A stretch of 64,000 nt of DNA, from the NCBI GenBank assembly GCA_031260045.1, contig JAIRKO010000016.1, positions 1 through 64,000 of the forward strand. The letters are read 5' to 3'. The first letter of the stretch is position 1; the number at the start of each line of letters is the position of its first letter. The DNA comes from Dysgonamonadaceae bacterium. GTDB lineage: Bacteria > Bacteroidota > Bacteroidia > Bacteroidales > Azobacteroidaceae. Both the position numbers and the translations under genes were made by a program. Shown here in pieces: positions 33,584 to 45,210 of this stretch. Below the pieces are notes generated by a model. It made no database searches, was not told where the DNA came from, and was given only the letters and a program-made list of their open reading frames with translations.

Positions 33584-34007
33584 TTATTGTACTGTTACGT
33601 TAAAACTACTTGTCCAAGTGTTGCCGCTTTCGTCTGTGATGTTACTGATGGGTATTTGCGTATCTTCTGGCGCAGAAGAACCAACCGTAAAGTTAATAGT
33701 ATATGCCTATTAGCTTTGGAACTTCCCAAACCAATATCCCCGTAGTTTACTTGTGTGGTTGGCGTAAGTTCCGAAACATATGAACTGGTGGTAGAGAATG
33801 TGGCTTTAACTCCCGTTGCCGCACTGGTTCCGGTATTTTTAAATACACTTGTAATTGTACCGTTTCGCCATTGTTGACAATTCCATCCCCATTGTTATCG
33901 GAATACACCTCAATATTTGTCAAATGCTATTCGGGCGTTTGCGGCTGCGACCGTCACATTGAAACTTGCCGTCCAAGTGTTTCCGCTAAAAAAAGTTTTG
34001 TTTTCAT
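33584..34007 (-). pseudogene. Decayed secreted protein with SGNTWTxSFNVTV repeats
   Basis: From the ATG at 34007 the frame stops after 17 codons. Joining frames gives a coherent domain: SGNTWTASFNVTVA near the start, a shift, EVYSDNNGDGIVNNGETVQ, a shift, LKNTGTSAATGVKATFSTT, then VNYGDIGLGSS, a shift, and finally INFTVGSSAPEDTQIPIS, then ESGNTWTSSFNVTVQ with a stop at 33584. The repeated SGNTWT block shows at least two tandem domains, as in large CARDB-like/gingipain-associated surface proteins. Most of the gene is deleted. Its promoter and upstream element survive (34113-34181). Confidence 0.75.
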
Positions 34008-34112
34008 ATTATTACTTTTTAAATTAAAATTGTTTATTGTTTTTAAGGAAATAAAAAAGTGTTTCCTCATTTAATTTGTTTAATTAATTGTTTTAAATTT
34101 TGATTTGTGGGG

Positions 34113-34120
34113 CAAAGATA
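34113..34120 (-). promoter_or_regulatory. -7 box TATCTTTG of the decayed surface-protein gene
   Basis: TAnnTTTG match on the minus strand about 105 bases before the ATG at 34007. Element G, copy 2, lies 37 bases upstream. Confidence 0.5.
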
Positions 34121-34157
34121 CAAAAATATTCCTTAATCGCAAAAAAGGTTGAACTGT

Positions 34158-34181
34158 GGTGCATTTGACCTCGCCGATTTT
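34158..34181 (-). repeat. Element G, copy 2
   Basis: On the minus strand it reads AAAATCGGCGAGGTCAAATG then CACC, two changes from copy 1 at 2312-2334. Confidence 0.45.
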
Positions 34182-34233
34182 AATTGATTTCGCCGAACTT
34201 CGTCTCAAATTGTCGCGGAGCTAAATTATCATC

Positions 34234-34331
34234 CATCATTGCGAACCGCGAAGCGGCGAGGGCAAAAGCCCCGTCATCCCGCGCTCGACGCAAGATCTCC
34301 CGAAAAAATGCGCTGCGCCTTAGCGTACAAT
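34234..34331. repeat. Composite of repeat fragments A, B and C
   Basis: Three families abut: A fragment 34234-34256 (CATCATTGCGAACCGCGAAG), B fragment 34264-34305 (CCCCGTCATCCCGCGCTCGA) and C fragment 34309-34331 (GCGCTGCGCCTTAGCGTACA). The same order A-fragment then C occurs at 9264-9382. The 343-base gap 34008-34350 holds these and the dead gene's promoter only. Confidence 0.7.
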
Positions 34332-34350
34332 TAACCCCGCAACGACAAAC

Positions 34351-34851
34351 CTACAGCGATTTCAAAAAAATTCTCCGAAACTCATACTCAAAATTAGGCG
34401 TAAAAACCGACTTCCCAAAGGTATTTTTAATTTCCATCACAGACCAAAAGCGTATTTGGTCAATCTCTTTTTTCTCGAACAGGAAAGTCCCGTCATAAAC
34501 GGTTTTGTAGGAATAAACAAGTTCTTTTTCGACGTCCGACTCGAAAATATAGGATTGCAGAAATTCGGGGATGAAATTTTCAATGCCCAATTCTTCCCCC
34601 GCTTCCCGGTACAGAGCGGCTTCTACGGATTCTCCGAAATCCATATGCCCGCCAACGGAAGTATCCCATTTTCCGGGCTGAATATCTTTGTTTGCCGCTC
34701 GTTTTTGCAGCAACAAATTGCCCTGCGAATTAAAAACATGCAGGTGAACAACCGGATGCAGGGCTTTACCGCCGCTGTGACAGAGGCTACGGGTAGCCTG
34801 TCCGACCACCTGCCCCGATTCATCGACCAATGGGAATATTTCTTCCGGCAT
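34351..34851 (-). CDS. Nudix hydrolase (isopentenyl-diphosphate isomerase-like)
   Basis: A 166-residue protein with a complete Nudix box, GHMDFGESVEAALYREAGEE followed by LGI, that binds the metals for cleaving a nucleoside-diphosphate-X bond. The N-terminal EEIFPLVDESGQVVGQATRS and LHPVVHLHVFNSQGNLLLQK are like the YfcD/Idi branch of Nudix proteins. The substrate is not predictable. It starts eight bases after the tatC stop and is likely the last gene of the tatA-tatC transcript. Confidence 0.9.
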   Translation of the reverse strand: MPEEIFPLVDESGQVVGQATRSLCHSGGKALHPVVHLHVFNSQGNLLLQKRAANKDIQPGKWDTSVGGHMDFGESVEAALYREAGEELGIENFIPEFLQSYIFESDVEKELVYSYKTVYDGTFLFEKKEIDQIRFWSVMEIKNTFGKSVFTPNFEYEFRRIFLKSL

Positions 34852-34859
34852 GTAATTCG

Positions 34860-35678
34860 TTATATTTTATCCAATGAAACCTCCTCTTCTTCCTTCGGAT
34901 CGGCTTTCACCAAAAGGATACTCAATTCATACAGCGCATATAACGGGATGAAAACCAGCGATAAAGTGAAAGGATCTCCGGTAGGTGTAATCACTGCGGC
35001 AAGCATCAGTAGCGCCACAACGGCATGGCGGCGGTAGGTTTTGAAAAACGACTTTTTCAGGATGCCGATTTGCGACAATAGCCACGAAATCAGCGGCATT
35101 TCAAAGATAAGTCCCATTACGAATACCAATATCAGAAAATTGTCCATGTACGAATCAAGCGACACGGTGTTGCGAATTACGTCGCTCAAAGTGTAGCTGT
35201 AAAGGAAGCGCAAGGTCATCGGGAAAATCAAGCCGTAGCCGACAAGGCAGCCGGCAAAAAACATAAGGGAGCCGAAAAGGAATACCCAACGCACGTTGTT
35301 CTTTTCATGCTTATACAGCGCCGGACTGACAAAACGCCATATTTCAAACAATATGTAAGGGCAAATCAATATCAGCGCAAGCCAGAATGAAGTGCTTAGA
35401 TGTCGGAAAAACGGAGCGGTTAAGTCAATATTGATCATGTTGATCGAAAAATGATCATCGCAGAAATCCGGCAAACCCGGCATTGACCGGCTTAACCGGC
35501 ACATCCATTGATAGAGGAAAAAATCGGCTTTGGCGGGAGCCATAATGATGTTGTCGAAAAACTGCGGCATGATGACAAACCCCCCGATAGCGAAGATAAA
35601 TAAGACGATAACAATCCGGAACAACGTCCAACGAAGCTCTTCCAGATGATCCCAGAATGACATTTCCTGAGCGCTCAT
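34860..35678 (-). CDS. tatC: Twin-arginine translocase subunit TatC
   Basis: A 272-residue inner-membrane protein with six transmembrane segments that recognises twin-arginine signal peptides and carries folded proteins across the membrane. The conserved start MSFWDHLEELRWTLFRI, the FRHLSTSFWLALILICPYIL segment and the Glu/Pro region FEIWRFVSPALYKHEK are all there, ending in a charged tail (KADPKEEEEVSLDK). It follows tatA by 18 bases. No tatB is seen; in many Bacteroidetes TatA does both jobs. Confidence 0.95.
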   Translation of the reverse strand: MSAQEMSFWDHLEELRWTLFRIVIVLFIFAIGGFVIMPQFFDNIIMAPAKADFFLYQWMCRLSRSMPGLPDFCDDHFSINMINIDLTAPFFRHLSTSFWLALILICPYILFEIWRFVSPALYKHEKNNVRWVFLFGSLMFFAGCLVGYGLIFPMTLRFLYSYTLSDVIRNTVSLDSYMDNFLILVFVMGLIFEMPLISWLLSQIGILKKSFFKTYRRHAVVALLMLAAVITPTGDPFTLSLVFIPLYALYELSILLVKADPKEEEEVSLDKI

Positions 35679-35696
35679 TCGACCGATATAAGAAGT

Positions 35697-35906
35697 TTAT
35701 TTTTTATCGTTCAAAGGATTGTCGGACTTGATGTCTTCTTCGATTTCTTTCATCCCGTCTTTAAATCCTTTGATACCTTTCCCAATCCCTTTCATCAATT
35801 CGGGAATTTTCTTGCCGCCGAAAAGCAGCAGGATAACAACGAGTAGAATAGCCCATTCCCAGCCGGTAGGAAGCCCTATTAGAAAAATAGATAATAATGT
35901 TTGCAT
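35697..35906 (-). CDS. tatA: Twin-arginine translocase subunit TatA
   Basis: A 69-residue protein: one N-terminal transmembrane helix ([17 protein letters not shown]), the [17 protein letters not shown] amphipathic helix, and an acidic tail. It forms the translocation pore with TatC. The FGxKKIPEL hinge is intact. Confidence 0.93.
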   Translation of the reverse strand: MQTLLSIFLIGLPTGWEWAILLVVILLLFGGKKIPELMKGIGKGIKGFKDGMKEIEEDIKSDNPLNDKK

Positions 35907-35948
35907 ACTGTTTTTTATTTAAGTATTGTAATGGCAAAAACTTGCTTG

Positions 35949-35956
35949 CAAAAGTA
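35949..35956 (-). promoter_or_regulatory. tatA: -7 box TACTTTTG of the tatA-tatC operon
   Basis: TAnnTTTG match on the minus strand, 42 bases before the tatA ATG. Confidence 0.55.
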
Positions 35957-36026
35957 GGGCTTTTTTCAATAATATCAATAAAATTATGTGTGAAAAAAAT
36001 ATAAACTAATTATGACAATTAAGAAT

Positions 36027-36854
36027 TTAGGTCGCCTTAATTCTTAATTGTTTCACGCTTTCCTCAATTAAAAATGCCAGTTTCGGTTGTGCCTCCCGCG
36101 CGGCTTTCTGCACTTCTTCGTGGCTCACTTCCACGACTTTGCCGTATACCGCCATATCGGTAATCACGGAAACGCCAAGTACTTTCATGCCGCCGTGCCG
36201 CGCAACAATCACTTCCGGCACGGTGGACATTCCCACCGCGTCGCCGCCGATGATGTTGAAATAATGATACTCCGCCGGCGTTTCAAATGTCGGTCCTTGC
36301 GTACCCACATATACGCCGTGTTGCAGTTTTATGCGGTTCTTTTCGGCAATTGCGACAGCCGTTTCCCGCAGTTTTTTGTCATACACATCGCTCATATCGG
36401 GGAAACGAGTGCCTAACGCATCCTCGTTTTTGCCACGCAAGGGATGTTCGGGAAACAAATTAATATGGTCGTCAATCAACATGATGTCGCCGACCTCAAA
36501 CGCGCTGTTCATGCCGCCTGCCGCATTGGATACAAACAGGTATTCAATGCCGAGCAGTTGCATCACCCGAATCGGATACGTTACCTGTTTCATATCGTAA
36601 CCCTCGTAAAAATGAAACCTGCCCTGCATGGCAAGAACCGGTTTACCACCCAGTTGTCCGACAATCAAATTCCCGTGATGCCCTTCAACCGTCGAAACCG
36701 GGAAATTCGGGATTTTTTCGTAAGGAATTTCCTTTTTGCCGGTGATATTGCTCGCCAAATCGCCTAATCCGGTGCCGAGAATAATGCCTATGTTAGTGTT
36801 TTCGGGTATCTGTGGTCTCAGCCACGATACGGTTTCTTTTAAAATTTGTAACAT
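36027..36854 (-). CDS. punA: Purine nucleoside phosphorylase, trimeric type
   Basis: A 275-residue enzyme that splits guanosine or inosine with phosphate into the base and ribose 1-phosphate (purine salvage). Visible: IILGTGLGDLA (phosphate loop), VEGHHGNLIVGQLGG, QGRFHFYEGYDMKQVTYPIR and VGMSTVPEVIVARHGGMKVL, ending in SVITDMA with the Asn/Asp region of the base site. The family is the trimeric PNP type. Its start lies inside the last 62 bases of lpxK, so the two are translated from one transcript. Confidence 0.95.
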   Translation of the reverse strand: MLQILKETVSWLRPQIPENTNIGIILGTGLGDLASNITGKKEIPYEKIPNFPVSTVEGHHGNLIVGQLGGKPVLAMQGRFHFYEGYDMKQVTYPIRVMQLLGIEYLFVSNAAGGMNSAFEVGDIMLIDDHINLFPEHPLRGKNEDALGTRFPDMSDVYDKKLRETAVAIAEKNRIKLQHGVYVGTQGPTFETPAEYHYFNIIGGDAVGMSTVPEVIVARHGGMKVLGVSVITDMAVYGKVVEVSHEEVQKAAREAQPKLAFLIEESVKQLRIKAT

Positions 36855-37890
36855 GATTTTCTATTTTTTGAATGAATAATTTTTCCTCTTCCGGTTCAAA
36901 TACCACCTCTATCGGCGCGTAATATATCGAACCCTTTATTTCTTCCCCGATATGGGGATTGTGCGTCAACCTCGCGGCGTCTTTTTCGGACGTGATTATC
37001 AATTTATCTTTATTGGGTATGCGATTAAAAATGTTCGTTATTTTCAAAATGTCTTTCCGGCTAAAATCGTGGTGGTCGGGATAAATCATAGTTTGCAGGC
37101 GGGAGGTATATTTTTCGAGATATTGAATCAAATCCTCCGGGTGGGCTAAGCCCGTAAGCAAAAGGAAAGAGAAAGATTCTTTTTTCAGCCGTTCCATATT
37201 TTCCTTTTGCGCGGCGCTTTTTTCGGGGAAAACCGGCAAAAGCCCCTTGTAAGCGAATTGAGAATTAAACGTCAAATCGGCTTGTGCAGAAGGTTGTTTC
37301 GTCATTTGCACCTGTTTTGTAAAAACAACGATGTCCGCCCGTTTTGCATTTCTCGCCGGTTCTCGCAAACGTCCTGCCGGTAACAGATAATCTTCATCGA
37401 ACGGGCGGCGGCTGTCGGTCAATAAAATGGACAGCGAGGGTTTTACGTAACGGTGCTGGAAAGCGTCGTCCAGCAAAATCACTTCCGGTCGTTGGGTTTC
37501 CGGGAAATCCAGTAAATTCCGAATGCCCCGCCGACGATTGGAATCGACGGCTACCGTAACGTCGGGGAATTTCCGGTGCATTTGACAGGGTTCGTCGCCA
37601 ATGCTGTGGCTGTCGGCATGTTCGTCGGCGAGGATAAAACCGCGCGTTTTTCGCTTGTATCCCCGACTTAGGACGGCTACCCTGTAGCGGCGTTTTAACA
37701 ACCGGATTAAATATTCCGTGTGAGGCGTTTTGCCCGTTCCGCCCGCTGCGAGGTTTCCGACCGAAATAATCGGCGCGTCAAACGTTTCGACGGGTAAAAA
37801 TCTCCAATCGAAGAGTTTATTTCTCACCCAAACTCCCAATCCGTATAGCCATGACAGCGGCAGCAACGCTTTATTGATTTTGCCGGACAT
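36793..37890 (-). CDS. lpxK: Tetraacyldisaccharide 4'-kinase LpxK
   Basis: A 365-residue inner-membrane-associated kinase that phosphorylates the 4' position of the lipid A precursor. The start ALLPLSWLYGLGVWVRNKLF is the membrane anchor; the P-loop is ISVGNLAAGGTGKTPHTEYL and a Walker B-like LLDDAFQHRYVKPSLSILL follows. Length fits Bacteroidetes members. It overlaps punA by 62 bases. It lies apart from the lpxD-C-A cluster, as usual. Confidence 0.95.
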   Translation of the reverse strand: MSGKINKALLPLSWLYGLGVWVRNKLFDWRFLPVETFDAPIISVGNLAAGGTGKTPHTEYLIRLLKRRYRVAVLSRGYKRKTRGFILADEHADSHSIGDEPCQMHRKFPDVTVAVDSNRRRGIRNLLDFPETQRPEVILLDDAFQHRYVKPSLSILLTDSRRPFDEDYLLPAGRLREPARNAKRADIVVFTKQVQMTKQPSAQADLTFNSQFAYKGLLPVFPEKSAAQKENMERLKKESFSFLLLTGLAHPEDLIQYLEKYTSRLQTMIYPDHHDFSRKDILKITNIFNRIPNKDKLIITSEKDAARLTHNPHIGEEIKGSIYYAPIEVVFEPEEEKLFIQKIENHVTNFKRNRIVAETTDTRKH

Positions 37891-37912
37891 TTATGTTATC
37901 TTAAATCGACGG

Positions 37913-37920
37913 CAAATTTA
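37913..37920 (-). promoter_or_regulatory. lpxK: -7 box TAAATTTG of lpxK-punA
   Basis: TAnnTTTG match on the minus strand, 22 bases before the lpxK ATG. Confidence 0.5.
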
Positions 37921-37973
37921 CGGGATAAAATTGAATTTTCACACAGGTTTTTTGCTATCGGACGGAAAACATG

Positions 37974-37981
37974 TATTTTTG
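37974..37981 (+). promoter_or_regulatory. lacZ: -7 box TATTTTTG of the beta-galactosidase gene
   Basis: TAnnTTTG match, 58 bases before the ATG at 38040. Repeat E2 (38001-38023) lies in the leader. Confidence 0.55.
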
Positions 37982-38000
37982 CGGCTGAAATAATTAAAAA

Positions 38001-38023
38001 ACTAAGAGTTAAGAACCAAGAAT
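38001..38023 (+). repeat. Element E, copy 2
   Basis: ACTAAGAGTTAAGAACCAAG then AAT: nearly the reverse complement of the right arm of E1 (15477-15500). Confidence 0.55.
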
Positions 38024-38030
38024 TTTTTAA

Positions 38031-41245
<3,215 letters not shown>

Positions 41246-41290
41246 TCAAAAAACTTACCAAAAAATAATAAATAGAACAAAAATATTTTT

Positions 41291-41298
41291 TAACTTTG
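41291..41298 (+). promoter_or_regulatory. -7 box TAACTTTG of the giant secreted gene
   Basis: TAnnTTTG match, 83 bases before the ATG at 41382, giving a leader of about 75 bases. Confidence 0.55.
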
Positions 41299-41381
41299 CC
41301 CCGTTAAAATTTTATGCAGCGTTTTTTCCTCCCAAAAAGTGTGACAAAAAAATACATACAATATAATTAATATTTAAAAAC

Positions 41382-44300
41382 ATGAAAAAGTTTATCCTAT
41401 CACTATCCATCCTGTTTATAGGCTTCATCGCCAAAGGCGTACAGTCTTTAGGCGGAGGAACACACTATATTAATGGGACTTACTTGGACGGTACTACTTA
41501 TCTGGTAAATGAAAATAGTGGCGACGTGACTATTCTTCTTTCGAGGACTTATATTTACAATAATGGGATAGGCGTCAATGGCGGCGAAAAAGACAGTGAA
41601 CCCTGTATTGATATCTTAGGTGGTAATAAAGTGAAGCTTATTTTAGAGGGTACCAGCGAGTTACGGGGCGGAAAGTGTTCTCCGGCAATCAGGGTGCGAC
41701 CGGGAGCGGAACTGATTATAGAAGGTAGCGGTGAATTACATGCGTATGGAGGAGAAGCGAGCCAGACCAAACCTTATTTTTGGGATGGAGGAGGAGATGT
41801 CGCTAAGTCCTTTCAATTAAGCGGCGGCGCCGGAATAGGCGGTGGATTTGATGTTGATAACAATAAAATTTATGTGGAAGAATTAGATGACAATCAGTAT
41901 TTGTGGAATTTTGAAATCCCGGATGGGCTGACTGCATCGGATTTACCTACTCTACCTGCGGACTATTGGGCTGTAGTCGGGGGGAGATATCAATGGATGA
42001 CAGGTTACGGAGCCTGCGGGGATATCATTATTAACAGCGGTACGGTGGAGGCTTACGGAAAGAGCGAGTCGCCGGGTATTGGTCCGGCAGGTTTTTATAC
42101 CAAAGGGGGTCGTATTGAAATAAATGGCGGCTCCGTGTATGCCCAAGGGGGTAGAGGCGCGCCGGGTATCGGATGCGTCAAAGAGAGTTATGTCTCTGAA
42201 ATAAAAGTAGGCGGCGGGAATGTAATCGCAGAAGGCGGCGAAGGCGCGCCGGGAATCGGCGGGGCGGGTGAACACTGCTATATAGAGCATATCAATTTAG
42301 AGATCGGCAATGTTACGGCGAAGGCGGGTAACGGCGATGCGGTCGGTATCGGCGCGGGTAGGAACAGTAAAATAAACCAGATTAATATACACACCGACGT
42401 AACGGCTGAAAGCAGCCGGGAAGGGATTCCCTCCATCAGCGCGTTGGACGGGAGCGCCATTGAGTATATTAAGCTCTTCGACGGGAATGTAACGGCTAAA
42501 AACGGGATCGGGAAGATAGGCGACATAACTGATTTGATAATAAAGGCGATCTATTTCTACGGTGGAGCAATTGACGGAAGGGTGGAAAAAGGAAATGGTG
42601 GGACATGGAAAACTTATCCGAATGAAGTAGCGAATGCCGGCGACCTTTCTAAGTACAAATTACCGACTTTGGGGTATGTCGAAAATCCCATCTATGAGAA
42701 TGAGAACGCCACTAGCGCAACTATCATTACGCCAGACAAAACAAAATATACTGCCTATTTCGAAGACGCAATGCTTACGACCGTCGAAGGGCTGACTGTT
42801 GTGATAGGGGGTAATCTTTACGACTCTCTACGGGTTCTTCATAGGAACGGGAGCATCGTGTCTCCTCAGCACTGGTATTTAACGAATGAGGAAACGGGGG
42901 AGGTAGCCATTTATAGAAATGAGAGAATGATTTATAAGGAAACGGCAAGAGAGACACATCCCGATTATGTTCAGCCTGATATTCCGCGTCATTATGTTGA
43001 TTTAAGCAAGGTTTTCACAGTCGGTTGTGATGTAGAAAATCCGGATGTAAACATATCTGTTCGTTATCATGACGGGCTTTATCCGAATAATAGTCCGTTG
43101 CATGATGAGGGTGAAGGCGAAGTAACGTTTATCGTTCACGGGGAAACAGAGGATGATGTGCCGCATTATAGATATATTTGGTATAAAGACGGCGTTAAAG
43201 TAGATGAAGGAGAGAAGAAGAATACTTATACCGTCTATCGACAATGGGATGAAGATTTTTCGGGTTGTTCGGTTCGGTTGGACACGGTTTGGGGGCGTTT
43301 CACAGCCGGTTTTAATGTAATCGATGGAAACAATGATGTAAATACAAAAATTCGTTATCATGACGAGCTTTATCCGAATAATAGTCAGTTGATTGAACAG
43401 GGTGAGGGTGAAAACGAAGTAACGTTTATCGTTCACGGCGCGGATATTAACGACGTTCTTGTTTATCGGTATGTTTGGTACAAAGACGGCATCAAAGTGG
43501 ATGAAGGATATGAAAATACTTACACCGTTCGTAAACAATTCGGCGAGAATATTTCGGGTTACTCCGTTAAGTTGCAAATTGTCGGCGATTTCACTTTTGA
43601 ATCCAACAATAATGAAGTCATGCTTTTTACGGGGATTGGTATATTCCAAACGTTTGAAACGAATCCGGTTCGTTATCATTACGAACCTGCCTCTTCAAAA
43701 AATTTAACGGTTGAGGTGAAAACAACCGACGCCGTAGCCAATCAAGCGGCTGTATTTTATAAATGGAATATATCCGGTTTGGTGAACGGAGAATCCGGCG
43801 TAAAAACGTTTGAATATGGCTCGCTAAACGGCGTTTTCAACAACACTTTTGTAGACACGATCACCCACTTGGAAGTTCATTCCTCGCCGTTGGTCGCTTT
43901 TGATTTCAATGCGCCGGGTGCAGACGCTCATGCATTCTTCACCGGAAAAGTGTTAACCGATGAAAACACTTTAACCGATAAAACGGATACGCCCATAGAG
44001 ATAACCCAACTTGTAGTTCCCGGCGGCACGGTTACCATAAACACCGATTATAACGGGAGCCTCATCGTTGAAGACTATCACGGCGGCACGATCACCCTCG
44101 CTACAAACGGTCCCTATTACTCCGTTTTAGATAACAGCACACCAAATGCAAACAACTCCGGCATAATCACCGTAATACACGATACCCTCGCCAACGATTT
44201 GGGCAATTTCATTCCGGGAGATATAAGATTGTCGCCGGGCATAAGGAATCTTGAATTTACGGTGCGCCCCAACCGGAATACGGCGGTAAGGCAGAGATAC

Positions 44301-44954
44301 ACTTGGACGTATTCCGACGCGGAGGGCGAACACACCATCATCACCACCACGAATACGTTAACTTTAAGAGATTACAATTTAACTTCCGATGTGAAAATCA
44401 AATGCGAACTGCAAAATAAGGATGTGGTATATGCAATAAAGAACTTTCGCTATGCCTCTCCCGCAGGTGATTATTCCGAAATGAACATCTTCAATCTTGA
44501 GCATGAAATTACCATGCCGCATTCTGTCGACACAATCCGGTTTTCGACAGAATTATACCCATCATATGAACATATAACGGTAAAAGGCGTTGGCTCGCAC
44601 GAATTAGATTACGGACCCAACAGATTTGATATTGTTTTCACTGACAATGAAGACAATGACAACAACCGGATTTACAAAATTCTGGTCAACCGCTTATACA
44701 AGTCAATTGATGATCCTGTCGACGAGCCGACCGGCATTGCCGCCGTTGATTCAAAAATCACTGTCCGTCGGCTGTCGAATAATATTCTAATCGACACGCC
44801 CAATAAGGAAACCATTTCGATTTATGACCTCAACGGTATCTTGATTAAAAAATTAGACAAAGAAGCCGGAACAGTACAAGTGGACTTGGGCAATTATCGG
44901 CTGCGGAATTTTTTGGTTGTGAGAGGCGCAGATTGGGTGCGGAAGGTTTGGTGA
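41382..44954 (+). CDS. Giant secreted repeat protein with type IX-like C-terminal tail
   Basis: A 1190-residue protein with a signal peptide (FILSLSILFIGFIAKGVQ). Residues ~30-420 are Gly-rich short repeats with shapes such as IEGSGELHAYGG, INSGTVEAYGKS, INGGSVYAQGGRGAPGIG: a probable beta-solenoid like adhesins. Then come two copies of an Ig-like repeat of about 100 residues: RYHDGLYPNNSPL with YIWYKDGVKVDEGE, and RYHDELYPNNSQL with YVWYKDGIKVDEGY. The last ~65 residues (ITVRRLSNNILIDTPNKETI, then SIYDLNGILIKKL) look like a type IX secretion sorting domain (type A). Probably an adhesin or matrix-binding surface protein. No enzyme motif was recognised. Confidence 0.75.
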   Translation: MKKFILSLSILFIGFIAKGVQSLGGGTHYINGTYLDGTTYLVNENSGDVTILLSRTYIYNNGIGVNGGEKDSEPCIDILGGNKVKLILEGTSELRGGKCSPAIRVRPGAELIIEGSGELHAYGGEASQTKPYFWDGGGDVAKSFQLSGGAGIGGGFDVDNNKIYVEELDDNQYLWNFEIPDGLTASDLPTLPADYWAVVGGRYQWMTGYGACGDIIINSGTVEAYGKSESPGIGPAGFYTKGGRIEINGGSVYAQGGRGAPGIGCVKESYVSEIKVGGGNVIAEGGEGAPGIGGAGEHCYIEHINLEIGNVTAKAGNGDAVGIGAGRNSKINQINIHTDVTAESSREGIPSISALDGSAIEYIKLFDGNVTAKNGIGKIGDITDLIIKAIYFYGGAIDGRVEKGNGGTWKTYPNEVANAGDLSKYKLPTLGYVENPIYENENATSATIITPDKTKYTAYFEDAMLTTVEGLTVVIGGNLYDSLRVLHRNGSIVSPQHWYLTNEETGEVAIYRNERMIYKETARETHPDYVQPDIPRHYVDLSKVFTVGCDVENPDVNISVRYHDGLYPNNSPLHDEGEGEVTFIVHGETEDDVPHYRYIWYKDGVKVDEGEKKNTYTVYRQWDEDFSGCSVRLDTVWGRFTAGFNVIDGNNDVNTKIRYHDELYPNNSQLIEQGEGENEVTFIVHGADINDVLVYRYVWYKDGIKVDEGYENTYTVRKQFGENISGYSVKLQIVGDFTFESNNNEVMLFTGIGIFQTFETNPVRYHYEPASSKNLTVEVKTTDAVANQAAVFYKWNISGLVNGESGVKTFEYGSLNGVFNNTFVDTITHLEVHSSPLVAFDFNAPGADAHAFFTGKVLTDENTLTDKTDTPIEITQLVVPGGTVTINTDYNGSLIVEDYHGGTITLATNGPYYSVLDNSTPNANNSGIITVIHDTLANDLGNFIPGDIRLSPGIRNLEFTVRPNRNTAVRQRYTWTYSDAEGEHTIITTTNTLTLRDYNLTSDVKIKCELQNKDVVYAIKNFRYASPAGDYSEMNIFNLEHEITMPHSVDTIRFSTELYPSYEHITVKGVGSHELDYGPNRFDIVFTDNEDNDNNRIYKILVNRLYKSIDDPVDEPTGIAAVDSKITVRRLSNNILIDTPNKETISIYDLNGILIKKLDKEAGTVQVDLGNYRLRNFLVVRGADWVRKVW

Positions 44955-44993
44955 AATAATGATAAATGATTAATTATTAATGTGCGTAAGGCG

Positions 44994-45153
44994 CAAAAAG
45001 CCCCGTCATCTCGCGTCGAGCGCGGAAAGACGGGGCTTCTTTTTCTTGCGTCGCTTTGCGGTTTCCCTACTCGGGTAGTGTCTCGAACTAAAGCATGTCT
45101 CCGACATGCTAAGCGGAACGCTTGCTTTTAACATGCGTAGTCAGAGACTACGC
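44994..45153. terminator. Row of hairpins between two convergent genes
   Basis: First a B-type terminator hairpin: GCCCCGTC (45000-45007) pairs with GACGGGGC (45029-45036), followed by TTCTTTTTC. Then three perfect hairpins in line: GCATGTC-tcc-GACATGC (45093-45109), AAGCG-gaa-CGCTT (45111-45123), GCGTAGTC-aga-GACTACGC (45135-45153). The last is an F-type element. This 256-base gap (44955-45210) has no gene. Confidence 0.7.
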
Positions 45154-45210
45154 CGAGCGGGGGTTTTTATCCACAATTATTTCGCAAGTAATAAACAACA
45201 ACTTGAATTA

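Noticed and set aside
37579-37602. Another copy of element G (GGTGCATTTGACAGG)
   Set aside because: It lies inside conserved lpxK coding sequence and the match does not extend beyond about 12 bases.
43002-43679. 225-codon minus-strand open frame in the giant secreted gene
   Set aside because: Its two similar halves only mirror the duplicated Ig-like units on the plus strand.
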